64,000 bases of DNA from Alopecurus myosuroides (Eukaryota > Streptophyta > Magnoliopsida > Poales > Poaceae), in the NCBI GenBank assembly GCA_028641055.1, contig CM054061.1, forward strand, positions 60,656,974 to 60,720,973, given 5' to 3'. Below, piece by piece: positions 1 through 10,778 of this stretch. Positions within the stretch are counted from its first letter, which is position 1; every line of letters begins with the position of its first letter. The notes beneath the pieces were generated by a model. That model did no database searches, had not been told where the DNA came from, and saw only the letters and a list, made by a program, of their open reading frames with translations. Both the position numbers and the translations under genes were made by a program.

Positions 1-1311
1 TCGCATTAGAGGGTTAGTGAAACAATTAAAAATCCGTTTATTCTGTATGGAACAAGTGATATTGATACTTTTATACCAAAAGAGCAAATGAAAGAAAAAT
101 GGCAGACCAGAACAGTCTGTAAAGACGGATTTTTTCGGGGCACTTACGTTGCTTAGATCGAAAAACTTAAAGATTGAAAAAGTTACGAAATTATCCGAGG
201 AATAAGCACAAGAAATTTCAGGTCATTCGGATATTTTTATGATTCATACAATTCTTTACGGTCTACAGCAGAAATCTGTTTCCTGCGCAGAAATCCAAAA
301 ACCAACTCCAACTCTCGTCAGAAACCTTACTTGGCACTACTAAAACATGAAAAAAAGGATACAAAGGAGTTTATACAGAAGTATAAAACCCCTTGACTCA
401 AAAAAATAGAGAAAACAAAGCAAAAATAAAACCATGGGTTATCTCCCAAGAAGTGCTTTTCTTTAACGCCTTTTAGCTAGGCCCAGAAAAGTGGAATGAA
501 CTATTTTCAAATGGAGGGGCGTTCAGATCAAAACTTGGAAATTCCTTAATAATACATTTTATTCTATCTAAGTGAGTTTCAGAGACTCCTCTCTTAGAAC
601 TTTTAGGCTTACTATTCTCATCAAATAAATTCTCAGGACCAATCCAATCAAAATTGTTTTCTTGGGCTTCATGCAGTGCTACCAATTTAAAGGGGATTGG
701 TATTTTCTCCTCCTTTTCATTTTTAGATTCAGTTTTTTCTAGAGCAGCAACAATATCTACACATCAGCCAAGCATATTAAAACGATCAAAGGCCTTTCTA
801 GCTTCTATAGCAACATCTCCAAATTCTTTATGCATGGTTTCTAGGATAAAGTTCCTTTTCTCAACATGTTCAATGTTATTCAAGTTGAGGAACATATGTT
901 GAAATATGGGATGGAGGTTAACAAACCTAGCTTCTAACATCTGAACTAAAGAAGTTGTAGGAGTCTCATAATTTGGGGAAAGTTCTACTATGGATTTTTG
1001 ATCAAAATTATCATCCTTACTAACATGATCAAAGAATTCTTCAATGGTATCCTTTCGAAGTATAGAACCACTTCCTACCGGCAAATCTTTCAGGGTAAAC
1101 TTCGGGAACAACATGATTAAAAATAACAACGAAGTAACAAAAGTAACAATTTGATTAAGAACTATTTTTTTGTGTGTGTTTTTGATAAAGAGAAGAAAAC
1201 AAGACAAAATAAAATAAGCTAACCAAAACAAAAACAAATTAAAGAGATTGGAAGTGAGAGACTCCCCTTGCATAAATTATATTCCTCCTCGGAAACAGCG
1301 CCAGAAAAGCT
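1..1311 (-). mobile_element. Internal (leader/5') region of a Gypsy-like LTR retrotransposon, minus strand, cut by the window edge
   Basis: This stretch lies 3' of the LTR at 1312-2904 when read on the minus strand. A primer-binding-like site beginning TGGCGC lies at about 1286-1303, directly inside the LTR end, as in Triticeae Gypsy-like families. The DNA between 1 and 760 contains only short, interrupted frames, and no gag or pol motif is visible. The element continues beyond the left edge, so its coding capacity cannot be judged. The family resemblance (Sabrina-like or a related non-autonomous family) is recalled from the general look of the LTR and leader and was not verified. Confidence 0.6.
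764..1273 (-). CDS. Short leader ORF of the minus-strand Gypsy-like element
   Basis: A 169-residue open frame begins about 10-30 bases inside the primer-binding-like site of the minus-strand LTR element. Residues about 9-60 are strongly hydrophobic (FNLFLFWLAYFILSCFLLF and following), and the rest is polar without a recognisable domain. ORFs of this kind are common just downstream of the LTR in Triticeae Gypsy-like elements and are usually leader sequence, not gag. I see no zinc knuckle, protease or RT motif. It may not be translated at all. It is listed because it is the longest frame in this part of the element. Confidence 0.3.
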   Translation of the reverse strand: MQGESLTSNLFNLFLFWLAYFILSCFLLFIKNTHKKIVLNQIVTFVTSLLFLIMLFPKFTLKDLPVGSGSILRKDTIEEFFDHVSKDDNFDQKSIVELSPNYETPTTSLVQMLEARFVNLHPIFQHMFLNLNNIEHVEKRNFILETMHKEFGDVAIEARKAFDRFNMLG

Positions 1312-2904
1312 TGATGGACTTTAGACACACGCTCGTTGGGAGACCCCAAGCGCAAGGTGTGAAGAGTGCAGCAGCAAATTTTCCCTCAGAAAAGTAACCA
1401 AGGTTGAATCGACCAGTAGGAAGAAAAAGCACTTCTGAAGGTTGATGCAGATGAGGTGGCAGGGTGCACTACCGGTTCAGCAACAACGTGGAAACTACAC
1501 AACACAATCAAATCACTTTGCCCCAACGAAGCAATCAGATTGTCAATCTAACCGGTTTTGCTGAACACAAAGAGGTTAAACGTATGGTGTGGAGAACAGT
1601 AGGAACAGTATGAAAGCAGTACGAAAGCAGTAGGTGTTTTATCAGTGTGAGGAAAATGGACCGGGTCCACAGTTCACTAGTGGTGTCTCTCTGTGAAAGA
1701 TAAATAACATGTGTGGTGAACAAATTACAGCTGGGCAATTGACAAAAATGAAGACTGCACCGTAGTGCATTTGCAAGACATAAAGATTACTATGTGATTC
1801 ATGCGGGCATTACAACACAATACGTAGACCGTCATCCAACTACACATATGTATGATAATCCATCCTCCGAATATCATCCGAACAAACGTTGGGTATTAAG
1901 TTAATAGCAACAGATTATCGCCGTAAGCAAAGTTTGTAATTTAAACAATGTAAACTAGGTAAACACCGTTGTTTTCTCCCTAATGGCAACATCAAATCCT
2001 CCATCCGTCACGTTAATTTCTGTCACTCGAGGACAGATGCAAAGGAGGCATGAACCCACTATCGAGCATAAATACTCCCTCTAGGAGTTACTAGCATCTA
2101 CTTGGCTAGAGCATCTACTAATAGCGGAGAGCATGCAAGATCATAAATAACATATGCATGAAGATAACATGATAGATTGATAATCAGAAGACATAGCATT
2201 CAACATTCATCAGATCCCAGCAATACAACATGTAGCATTACATAAAGATTATCTTGATCATGTTAGGCAGCTCACGAGATCTAAACAAGATGCATAAAGT
2301 GGAGGAGACAACCATCTAGCTACTGCTATGTACCCGTAGTCCAGAGATGAACTACTCACGCATCACTTCGGAGGTGGGCATGGTGGTGTAGACCCCTCCG
2401 GTGACGAATTCCCCTCCCGGCAGGGTGCCGGGGAGAGCTCCAGAACCCTCCCAATCTCGGGATGACGACGACGGAACCTTGGGTGTTTTTCGGGACGAAG
2501 TGGTATATATTAAGGGTTTACGTCTCGGGGGGTATAAATAGGCGAAAGAGCAAAGACGATGGAGGCCGGGTGCCCCACACCACCCCATGGAGCGGCCAAG
2601 GGGGGCGCGCCGCCCTATGGTGTGGGCCCCTTGAGGCCCCCTCCGGGTCTCTTCGGGACTCCGTGGAACCTTCAGGAATTCTAAGACTTCCGGGCTTCGA
2701 ATTTTCCAATTCCGAGAATATTTCCTGAACAAATTTTCTGAAACTAAAAATAGCAGAAAATAGGGGACTGGCTATGTGGCATCTTGTCAATAGATTAGTC
2801 CGGAAAATCGATAAAAATCACATAAAGTGTATAGAAAATATGTGGGAAACAATAAGAAAACAACATGGAACGTAAGAAATTAAGGATATGTTTATGACGT
2901 ATCA
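1312..2904 (-). repeat. Long terminal repeat (1593 bp), minus strand, Triticeae TGATACGTC type
   Basis: Read on the minus strand, the LTR begins TGATACGTCATAAAC at 2904 and ends CCATCA at 1312, giving the inverted TGAT/ATCA termini expected for an LTR. The order of blocks resembles the long LTRs of Triticeae Gypsy-like families: an AT-rich start, then a GC-rich block at 2560-2660 with the promoter-proximal CCTATTTATACCCC motif near 2525-2540. A primer-binding-like TGGCGC follows the end near 1303. The partner LTR is not in the window, so neither insertion age nor target duplication can be measured. Confidence 0.7.
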
Positions 2905-3290
2905 GACACCACTAGTGAAACTATGGCCCCTAGTCCTATTTTCCTCATTATAGCAACCTTCTTTCAAGCACTTTCATCATTGTTTCTTTGTTGTTTCGTT
3001 TTTACTTTTATTACTTTTTTAATACTCTATACATTTAATTCTCTAGATTTCAACAAGACGGGAAGACTGACAACTTTCTCGAAAGTTGGGGACAAGAGAG
3101 AGTTGTGTGTTTTGTGCAGGTTTCACTCTTGTTGACGCGCCAGACACCAAGCAACCTTCTCAAAGACTTCAAAATCATACTGGCTTGATAACCTTGGTTC
3201 CATAACTGGGGAAAAAATTTCCGCTAGACTACATCATATCTTCCACTTGGTGTTACCCAACGAGCGTGTGATCACGTCTGCATCACTCCC
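2905..3290 (+). repeat. Fragment of an LTR-retrotransposon internal region, plus strand
   Basis: The block begins GACACCACTAGTGAAACTAT and later contains a segment resembling the TTGATACCTTGGTTCTCAA region common in Triticeae Gypsy-like internal domains (here CTTGATAACCTTGGTTCC near 3183-3200). It lies in opposite orientation to the LTR that abuts it at 2904, so it is either the target of that insertion or a rearranged remnant. No coding frame of note is present. Confidence 0.4.
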
Positions 3291-3412
3291 GCGTGATAGC
3301 CTGATTTATATAAATGTGCAAATTAATAAATTTTCCAAATTAGTAGGCCCCGCATGATTTTCGTTGACAATACATATTCGCCACGATTTAGAATCGTCAC
3401 CTACTAACCTGC

Positions 3413-3695
3413 TGTGAGATCCTGGCGCACGGCTCAATAGGATTAATAGGATACTCATATCAACAAGTTGCAACTTCTTTTCCGGAAGCTCATCTTGAAA
3501 GAACTCCAGTGTTAAGCGTGCTTGGCCTGGAGCAATTTGAGGATGGATGACCGACCGGAAAGTCTTTCCCGGGTGCGCATGAGTGAGGACAAAGTGCGCA
3601 GGAAAGACTAGTGTTGGTCTGTGGGGCCAGTCTAGAGATCCTAGAGAGCTACCAGGGATGACAGCCATCGGCTACGAGGTGGCCGGGGTGTTACA
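3413..3695 (+). repeat. Cassandra left LTR
   Basis: This is a 283 bp direct repeat with the start and end motifs given for the whole element. Its 5S-like segment at about 3500-3566 reads GTTAAGCGTGCTTGG followed by GAGGATGGATGACCGACCGG. Compared with the right copy it carries changes inside the C-box-like region (GGATGGATGACC instead of GGATGGGTGACC). Confidence 0.93.
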
Positions 3696-3859
3696 TTTGG
3701 TATCATAGCTAACCCTCGCGGTTACACGGGCGTGTGCGGGTCAGTGGGTGGACATGTGTGACATGTGCCGACACTGGGCGCACAGACGAGTGCCAAGAGG
3801 GGAAGTTCCTGGACTGTAGGTTGACCGACGAGGGCGTCGGTGTTCTAAGGGGGGAAGGA

Positions 3860-4142
3860 TGTGAGATCCTGGCGCAGGGCTCAATAGGATTAATAGGATA
3901 CTCATATCAACAAGTTGCAACTTGTTTTCCGGAAGCTCATCTTGAAAGAACTTCAGTGTTAAGCGTGCTTGGCCTGGAGCAATTTGAGGATGGGTGACCG
4001 ACCGGGAAGTCTTTCCTGGGTGCGCATGAGTGAGGACAAAGTGCGCAGGAAAGACTAGTGTTGGTCTGTGGGGCCAGTCTAGAGATCCTAGATAGCTACC
4101 CGGGGTGACATCCGCCGGCTATGAGGTGGCCGGGGTGTTACA
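3860..4142 (+). repeat. Cassandra right LTR
   Basis: This is the 283 bp direct repeat of the left LTR. It begins directly after the polypurine tract and ends at the CCTGC target duplication. It keeps the better-preserved 5S-like segment of the pair. Confidence 0.93.
3946..4012 (+). ncRNA. 5S-rRNA-like Pol III promoter domain within the Cassandra LTR
   Basis: The segment contains GTTAAGCGTGCTTGG (A-box/intermediate-element region of plant 5S genes) and GGATGGGTGACC (C-box region) at near-normal spacing. It departs from canonical plant 5S in having GGAGCAATTTGAGG before the C box and GACCGACCGGGAAGT after it, where 5S genes have GACCTCCTGGGAAGT. Cassandra elements are known for independently transcribed 5S-like RNA. 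Whether this copy is transcribed cannot be seen from sequence. It is not a genuine 5S gene: the 5' and 3' thirds of 5S are absent. Confidence 0.85.
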
Positions 4143-4147
4143 CCTGC

Positions 4148-4320
4148 CCATCCCGGTTGGCATATTGGTGACAATTTACCGATGAAAAATAAACATCTAT
4201 CATGCATTTCTGAACATCATTGACGTCATGGAAAATTTTTCACCGATTAACACATATAGATGAAAAATTCGGAAATTATCAACGGGCTATTTGTCACTAA
4301 ATCTCCTTTTTCTTGTAGTG
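4148..4320. repeat. Possible CACTA-type terminus fragment
   Basis: The Cassandra target site lies in sequence that ends CTTTTTCTTGTAGTG at 4306-4320. In reverse this reads CACTACAAGAAAAAG, the typical start of a CACTA transposon. No matching opposite end was found to the left of Cassandra, so only this partial end can be proposed. Confidence 0.3.
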
Positions 4321-4394
4321 ATGGGGCCATTTCCTGTTTAAAACAAAAAAATTCCTTCCCGACAAGTGAAGTCTCTAGAAATATGGTGTACTTT

Positions 4395-5257
4395 TTTTTG
4401 TATGGTTACACATTTCTCATTAATAAAATAAAGATTTAGTTACATATTACATGACTGAAATGATAGGATACTCCTACGCAAAATACCAGCGCACGTCCCT
4501 CTCCACCAAGGAAAAAGAGATATATCACCTCTTAACCCGAGGTCGACGTGGCTTCGTCGCTGATCTGTAGCTTTATAGATCTTTAAAAGAGTTTCTCGAA
4601 AGCAAAACCATTATCATTGAAAGAATCAGACTGGCACAATGTGTCCCTGGACACGCCATCGAACGACTCCAAAACTGACACCCCACACGACTACTACGTT
4701 CGTGGAGGAAACCAGAACTATCGCCTCCAACCACAAACCCAACATATTATGCACCATCTTCTAGCTGTCACTTGCGTCGACAACCATTTGCACGTACTCC
4801 CAGATGAGAAAACCTCCCTGCTCCACCATGACGTTGAAGACAACAACATTGGGGACAGAGAAGAAGAAGAGATACGCCTGAATGAGTCGCCGCGGCTGCC
4901 TCACCGACACCATCCATGAACCCTAATGCCGCCGATCCGAAGTATCAACTAACACATGATGCCATCAACTCCGTGACGTCTCCATGAAGGACACCACCGA
5001 TGTGGGAGTGAAACCAAGGCAGATTTATTGTATGGATGCCGCTCCTACCACCCCAACGGCGCATCACGACCTACACAACCAAACCCTAAGTAGAGAGTGT
5101 AGGAATGAGATCCCCCTCCCTCCTGCCACCTGAGCAGCAGTCGGAGCGAGAGGGGACTAGCCTTGGTCGGTGAATATCAGAGGTAGAGGATCGCCGCGCT
5201 GGTCGCCTTCACGTGGAGGCTAGGTAGGGAAAATACATGTATAAGCTCAGCGTATAC
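4395..5257 (-). mobile_element. Poly(A)-tailed non-LTR retroposon (863 bp), minus strand, 5'-truncated or non-autonomous
   Basis: The insertion is flanked by a 10 bp direct repeat, GGTGTACTTT, at 4385-4394 and 5258-5267. The second copy of the duplicated locus (7975 region) shows the uninterrupted pre-insertion order. On the minus strand the element ends with AATAAAG-type signals (near 4425) and a terminal A tract at the 4385-4400 boundary, the signature of target-primed reverse transcription. No RT or endonuclease motif is visible. The plus-strand 100-residue frame at 4617-4919 runs against the element's orientation and is probably chance. It is either a severely 5'-truncated LINE or a mobilised transcript. 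Confidence 0.7.
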
Positions 5258-6267
5258 GGTGTACTTTGGGAGAAATACTTTTTACCTCCGATAATTAAAT
5301 ACTTGTGGAGGCGCAGGCTATATATGATGGCAAGAGATGTAGACTGGCAAAGCATATATAATTGAGCAGTGGTGGAAAACTTCGTTTTTTCGTGGTGACA
5401 TAGAGCAAATCTAAATGGTTAGGTACTTCAGATATTACACCGAAAACCTGCTAGTGGATCTTCCCTGATATGTACTGTCACACGTACTAGTGGAGATACA
5501 AAGAAAAGTTCATCGCGCAGCAGAGCTATCGTAAGGACATCGACAGGTCTAAGAAAAGACGCATAGGCCAAGATCCCCACGATGGTCTTGGGCTGTAATT
5601 GCTGCCGCACTGTATAGATCACTTATAAAGGGTACATTAAAATTGGCATTATGTTGTTTTCATTCTTCTTTAAAAAGCCCATGTCGACATGCTTTGCACT
5701 AATTAAGATAAAGGAATTTATATATCAACAAGGGTACACTAGCTATGTTGGCAAACTTAGCTTAGGTCGGCCTGCCCGTAAATCAGCCATTTGGAACGTG
5801 CATGGCGGCTGCATGCACTTGGCATATCCTCCAGAGCTCTAACGAAGTGCACATGACACGTGGCCTGCTACGAGCGGCATAGTTTCCAGCTATGTGAGGA
5901 GTGCCACACTTAGTTATGGGACACGTGACGTTAAACGGTAGCACCTAGGGCATCATATATATGTGTGTTGTACTCGGCCTGTAGAGCAAAAATTATTTTT
6001 ATTTTTTAGAAATTCCTGCAATTTAAAAATGTGTCAACCATGAATATATATCCACAGACCATTGAACATATACACATCATCAAATCGACCATTATAAGCC
6101 GAATTTTGACATACTCGACATACACATCATCAAGTTTCATATTTTTTCGACAAAATTTTATCAAGGGAAATAGAATGACCGTGGGGGAAAAAGGCAGAAA
6201 ATAATAGAAAGAGGAAAAGCAAATTTTATTTTTAAAATAAGAGAAGAAAAAAAAATGCTTCAGTGCC

Positions 6268-6480
6268 ATGCCAAGCTGCACTCGGCAAGCACTTCACGAT
6301 TATGTTTGCCGAGTGCCTCTAAAGTGGCACTGGAAAAACTTGCCTCAAGACGTCAAGAGTCTGTTTGTCATGACGGTAGGTTCCACATGGCACAACGCTC
6401 ATGCCAAGCGCCCACTTGTTCCCTGGTGCAGCACTCGGCATTTCTTCCCCTACGACGAGTGCTATTGATAAAAACAGTCC
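6268..6480. repeat. Fragment with TTTGCCGAGTGC subterminal-type motifs
   Basis: GCACTCGGCAAG at about 6279, TTTGCCGAGTGCC at about 6305 and GCACTCGGCATTT near 6431 are alternating-orientation copies of one motif. This arrangement is typical of the subterminal regions of grass CACTA elements. No terminus or target duplication could be assigned. The second copy of the duplication retains only a degraded counterpart near 8598-8680. Confidence 0.35.
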
Positions 6481-6740
6481 ATGTTCTTTCTTCTTCACGA
6501 GTGTTGCCCTTTAAGATCGAATACGGATTTGGAAATGCACAAAATAGATCACATTGTATAAAGATAGAATATAGTACAATAAATATATTTTTCCCTCCTC
6601 CTCGGCTACTCTAAGCTATAACATTCCTACTCAACACTTAGCACTTTGACACGAATCTCTACCTTGGAGTTCCAGTGTAATTTTGAAACCCTAAATATTA
6701 AATTGGATTTCAGTGATCCATATTGAGCACATAATCTGTA

Positions 6741-6800
6741 TTGAATTCATGCACTAGCCAAGCCAATCAAAAGTCCAAACTCAGAGGGAATGTTGATCAT
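6741..6800 (-). repeat. SMART-like LTR fragment
   Basis: TTGAATTCATGCACTAGCC followed by CAATCAAAAGTCCAAACT matches the LTRs described at 13196-13481 and 29942-30018. Only the first part is present, with no internal domain or second LTR. Confidence 0.5.
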
Positions 6801-7936
6801 TGTATTGCATACAAAGTTATGCTTTCAAATCGTGTATGCTATATATATTGCATACGGTTATATAATATTAATACGTACATGAAGTTTTTGCCCGCGACTG
6901 CCCTTCAAAATATTACGCACGGGTTTAGTTTCTTAGAGTAAACGACATGGAATAACACACACGGAAGACTCCATACGTGTGTGGGCCATATTTTCCAATC
7001 TATACTAGTGTATTATCATTTTCTTTGTAACGAAAAACTTACAAACTGTTAGTCAGATAGTTTGTTAAACTAACTGACCTTTCAATTTAGAGGACTTCTG
7101 TGGTACCCCCAACTAAATATAGGTCATCTATTTTCATCTATCCGACGGCTTGTGCTAAAACATACCGGTGTGTAAATCCTGACTAGTATAAAACATACTA
7201 GTCTCCGATTAAAAAAGGAAGGCCAGTTAAAAAAGGAATAGTAACGTAGCAGGTTTATAGTCGGAAACTGATTTACACTAAAATCGGAAATCCCGTGAAA
7301 AAAAGGAAGGTCTCACAAATCATGCTACAACTGCGTGTATGTTATCCATGGCTGCTTCATGCGGTAATGGTGGTCAAATTTACTTCATCGTGTACATGAA
7401 ATCGTCTGTGGTGCTACCCGGCCGGCCGGCCGCCTTAGTACATGAACTTTATCCAAGATTATTGTAATAATTTGTCATCGTGCTGCACAGCAGGCCCGCT
7501 GACCGGAAGCGTACGTGTACTGCAGGTATACTTCGTTTAGGTTGTTCCTTTGCTGACCAGCTGCTCGACCAGCCAGCCGGCCGCCGTGGGCTTGTGAATT
7601 CTCCATCGGGAGCTTGTCGGCTAGGCTAAAGCAAATGATATAGAGGTGAAAGCAAAAATCGAGATTTAATTACCATGATTTTAGGCTAAAATAATGGGAA
7701 ATTTGGTCTGATTTGCGTCTCAATAAATGATTTCCCAATTATAAATTCGAACTATCTCTCTTAATCAACGGTTAGATTTTAATTCATACCAGTCATCTCT
7801 GACGGGTAGTAAAAGGTACCGTAGAATAGGCCTCAATTTAAGTGTATGGGTACCCCCATCTTGAACAGAGTTGAGGCGGCCGCGGAGCTGGGATTGCTCC
7901 TTTTGTGCGGGATTTTGTGTAAGTCGACCGTCAATA

Positions 7937-8993
7937 TCTTTCCCGACAAGTGTAGTGTCTAGAATATGATGCACTTGGAAGAAACACTTTTACCTCCGGC
8001 AATTAAATACTTGAGGAGATAGGCTATGATCGCGAGAGATTTAGACTGGAAAAGCATATATAATTGAGTAGTGGTCGAAACTTTGTTTCTCTTGGTGACG
8101 CACAGCAAATCTAAATGGTTAGGTACTAGATATTATACACCGTACATCTATTAATAGTGGACTAACCACTAGCTAAAAATAGAGAGCACGTCCACTGTCT
8201 GTCACATAAAACGAGATGTGCATGCATTACCATACAAAGCAAAGTTGTGAAGAAATCAATCATCGCGCATTGCAAGGACATCGACAGGTCTAAGAAAGGA
8301 TCCTTGGGCTGTAATTGGTCACCGGTTACTGTATCTCTGTATCAGTCATTTATAAAGGGTTCATATTAAAATTTGGCGTTTTGTTGTTTTCCGTCTTTAT
8401 AAAGCCACATATGTCGACATGCTTTAACTAAGATAAGGGAATTTATGTATCAACAAGGGTAACAACATATCTAACCTATTAATATTATAGCATACTCTAT
8501 TTGGCTTGTTGGAAACCCACCACATGAGATGATGATTGGCATCAAGGTGCCGCCGATATGACAAGTGCAGCCGATAAAAAATATTCTGGTATTCTTTCCT
8601 CTTTGCCGACGGCCTTCTCTATGTTGAGTGTCTTTTTGGCGGCGCTCGTCCGACACTAGATTTTACCAAGTGCCTGATATATAGCACTTGGTAACCATGG
8701 AGACACATGGAAAAAATCACCAATCCGGTTAGTGAACTGAATGTCAAATACGAATTTAAAAATACACAAAATAGATCACATTGATGTGAAAGATAGAATA
8801 TAGTACAATAAATGTATATATTTTCCCCTCCTGCACAACCATTTTAATTTTATGACATTCCTACTTATATAGTTATATAACTACACTTGGCTCTTTGACA
8901 TGAATAACTAATTACTTGGAGTTCCAGTGTAATTTTTCTATCCTCTAAATATTAATTTCGATTTCAATGATCCATATCGAGCACATAACCTGA
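7937..8993 (+). repeat. Second copy of the local segmental duplication
   Basis: It is collinear with 4352-6740 over the blocks listed there but lacks the 863 bp retroposon, so it preserves the empty site. It lies wholly inside the proposed Helitron. Either the Helitron picked up neighbouring sequence, or the duplication and the Helitron-like ends are unrelated. No coding sequence is recognisable. Confidence 0.8.
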
Positions 8994-8999
8994 TGGAGA

Positions 9000-9960
9000 T
9001 CCCAGCATCTACACCCGGTGTAGATCTCTATCCAATGGCTTACGAAGGGGCGAGGGTTATCTCCTATCGTGACGAGGCGGGGTGGATCGGACCAAGGCCG
9101 TGTCCTATCGCGGTGGTGCGGAGTGGCTTGGACAAGTACCGTCTTCTCCCACGGTGGCACGGGGTTGTCTCCTATCATTGCGGCACACGACCTCTACACC
9201 TTGGCGGAGGAGAGTGAAGGCCCTCTTGACTCGGTGGTGCAGCTCCCAATCTTTAACTGAGCTCGAAGCCGGCATCATATAAGTTGAGGATGGAGGCTGC
9301 CTGATCGGACCAGAAGTGTCCTGTTGGGGCTCTCGATGCTGACGGGCCCGGAGTGCGGCTGGTGGTAGTCGATCTACCCGCTTGCCGCCAGGTCGTGGGG
9401 CATGGCGGTCCAGACAACTGCGGATTTTGGGATGCACAACTGCAGGTGAATACCGAGTTTCGCATTCGGTCATGTCATACGATGGCGGCGCATGGAGGCG
9501 TTTTTACCTTATTGAAGGCATTGTTGTTACAACTCTCGTCTCCTTGCTTGGGATGCTTCAAGGAAAAAAGAAAACCTAGATCTAGGTCACCCGAATCGGA
9601 TGGCGGCATCATCTATGTTGTTTTCGTTCTTGGGGTTTTTTTCGAGTATGTGTTGGTCATAGCATGGAGCGAGGAGTTAGAAACGGAGCGGTGTTTCATC
9701 TACTACATAGACGACGACGAGTACCGGCGGTGTGGCGCAGCGGCCAGAGGTGTATTGGTGATGGACGAGCGCAGGACGATGGAGCTGCCTGGTGCCACGA
9801 TGGCATGTACGACAAGCCTAGCTAACATGTTCTATGTGTTGATCTACCATGAAGACGGGTCGATGGAGGCGTTGGCCGTGGCGGCTTCTAGGGCATGCAA
9901 ATGTGGTGCGCACCGTGGTGGCGGCTTGTAGAGCATGCAAATGTATGGAACATGAGGTTG
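9000..9960 (+). other. GC-richer block with unrecognised open frames
   Basis: This block is markedly more GC-rich than its surroundings and holds overlapping frames, the longest at 9353-9931 (192 residues). The protein shows no motif I recognise, has composition shifts mid-way (a hydrophobic stretch around residues 85-105) and no splice context. It may be captured or retroelement-derived DNA within the proposed Helitron. I do not propose a gene here. Confidence 0.3.
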
Positions 9961-10778
9961 CTGCACAGTATGCTAGAGCTTTAGAACTTTCAGAATTTGG
10001 GATGACTGTGTAAGAAATGGACCCTCAATGACACTGGTACGTACCCTCTTATGGTTCGATGTGATCGGCATAGTAATGAAAACCTCTATCCTAGAATTAT
10101 GTTTGTACCTATGAGCGATGAATTCATCATTCCAAATTTATTGTGGAAAGGTAGTTGCATACAATGGTAAACGCCATATATAGTTGGCAAAAATAGTCTA
10201 ATTAACATACAGGTATATGAAAACCACAATTTAATCACACAAACGCTCCATGATTATTAGAAGAAAAAGCATACAATTCATATATCATATGAGAAGTCAA
10301 AAGGCAGTACGGCACTGAATAATTTATAATTCTTATAAAGCAAAATACCACTAACATGCATTAATGATTTTTCTATCTAAACATGCAAACTATCCACATC
10401 ATCCATCCTCATAACCAATCAATTTTTCATGTCATATTCACTCATATTTATTAATCAGTACATGCAAACTACACATCATCCATTTCTTAAACCATCTAAT
10501 AATTGATATCTAATAATTGAAAACATATATACTATATGACCAATTGATTTTTGCATATTCACTTAAAAAACATAATGTATCACATCTCTTACAAACTTTA
10601 TTTATAATATACTATAGTTTCTAAAGTGATACCCGTAGCAACGCGCGGGGTGTCTTCCTAGTTATCAATAATAAGAGGTACCATATGGCATATGGCATAT
10701 GCCCTTAAGTTGCCTACAAATATCAAGTGTTAAGCCACATCTTTTCTGCCAAAGCTGGCTAGCTAGCATAGGTCGAGC

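Larger units (their letters stand above)
3413..4142 (+). mobile_element. Complete Cassandra-type TRIM retrotransposon (730 bp) with 5S-like LTRs
   Basis: Two 283 bp direct repeats (3413-3695 and 3860-4142) both begin TGTGAGATCCTGGCGCA and end GGGGTGTTACA. They flank a 164 bp internal domain. A methionine-tRNA-type primer site, TGGTATCATAGC, starts at 3698, two bases after the left LTR, and a polypurine tract (AAGGGGGGAAGGA) ends at 3859 next to the right LTR. The element is bounded by a perfect 5 bp target duplication, CCTGC, at 3408-3412 and 4143-4147. Each LTR carries a segment closely matching the internal promoter of 5S rRNA. No protein is encoded, as expected for a TRIM that moves using enzymes supplied in trans. 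The LTRs differ at several positions, so it is not a very recent insertion. Confidence 0.95.
4352..6740 (+). repeat. First copy of a local segmental duplication (with insertions)
   Basis: Blocks in this span recur in the same order at 7937-8993. Examples are CCCGACAAGTG at 4359 and 7943, TTTACCTCCG(A/G)(T/C)AATTAAATACTTG near 5281 and 7990, CAAATCTAAATGGTTAGGTA near 5407 and 8106, TGTCGACATGCTTT near 5682 and 8411, and AATAGATCACATTG near 6544 and 8764. The copies also share GGAGTTCCAGTGTAAT near 6667 and 8919, and ATCCATAT(T/C)GAGCACATAA at their right ends. Divergence is considerable, with many indels, so the duplication is old. This copy contains the retroposon at 4395-5257 and a fragment with GCACTCGGC / TTTGCCGAGTGCC motifs near 6280-6450. 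No host gene could be recognised in either copy. Confidence 0.8.
6999..10661 (+). mobile_element. Probable non-autonomous Helitron (about 3.7 kb) upstream of the transporter gene
   Basis: The 3' end is persuasive: ACCCGTAGCAACGCGCGGGG at 10631-10650 can form the short GC-rich hairpin of grass Helitrons, and it is followed by CTAG at 10658-10661 and a T. The proposed 5' end begins TCTATACTAGTGTATTA at 6999, preceded by A, so the pair would occupy an AT target as Helitrons do. No Rep/helicase is encoded. Its cargo includes the second copy of the local duplication (7937-8993) and a 9000-9950 block with open but unrecognised frames. The remainder (9960-10630) is AT-rich and featureless. The 5' boundary is less certain than the 3' one. 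Confidence 0.5.

Noticed and set aside
4617..4919. Plus-strand 100-residue open frame
   Set aside because: It runs opposite to the poly(A)-tailed retroposon that contains it, has no recognisable motif, and ends in low-complexity residues.
9353..9931. 192-residue open frame that could be a host gene
   Set aside because: No domain, abrupt composition changes, no splice or promoter context, and location inside a probable Helitron. Kept only as an unrecognised block.
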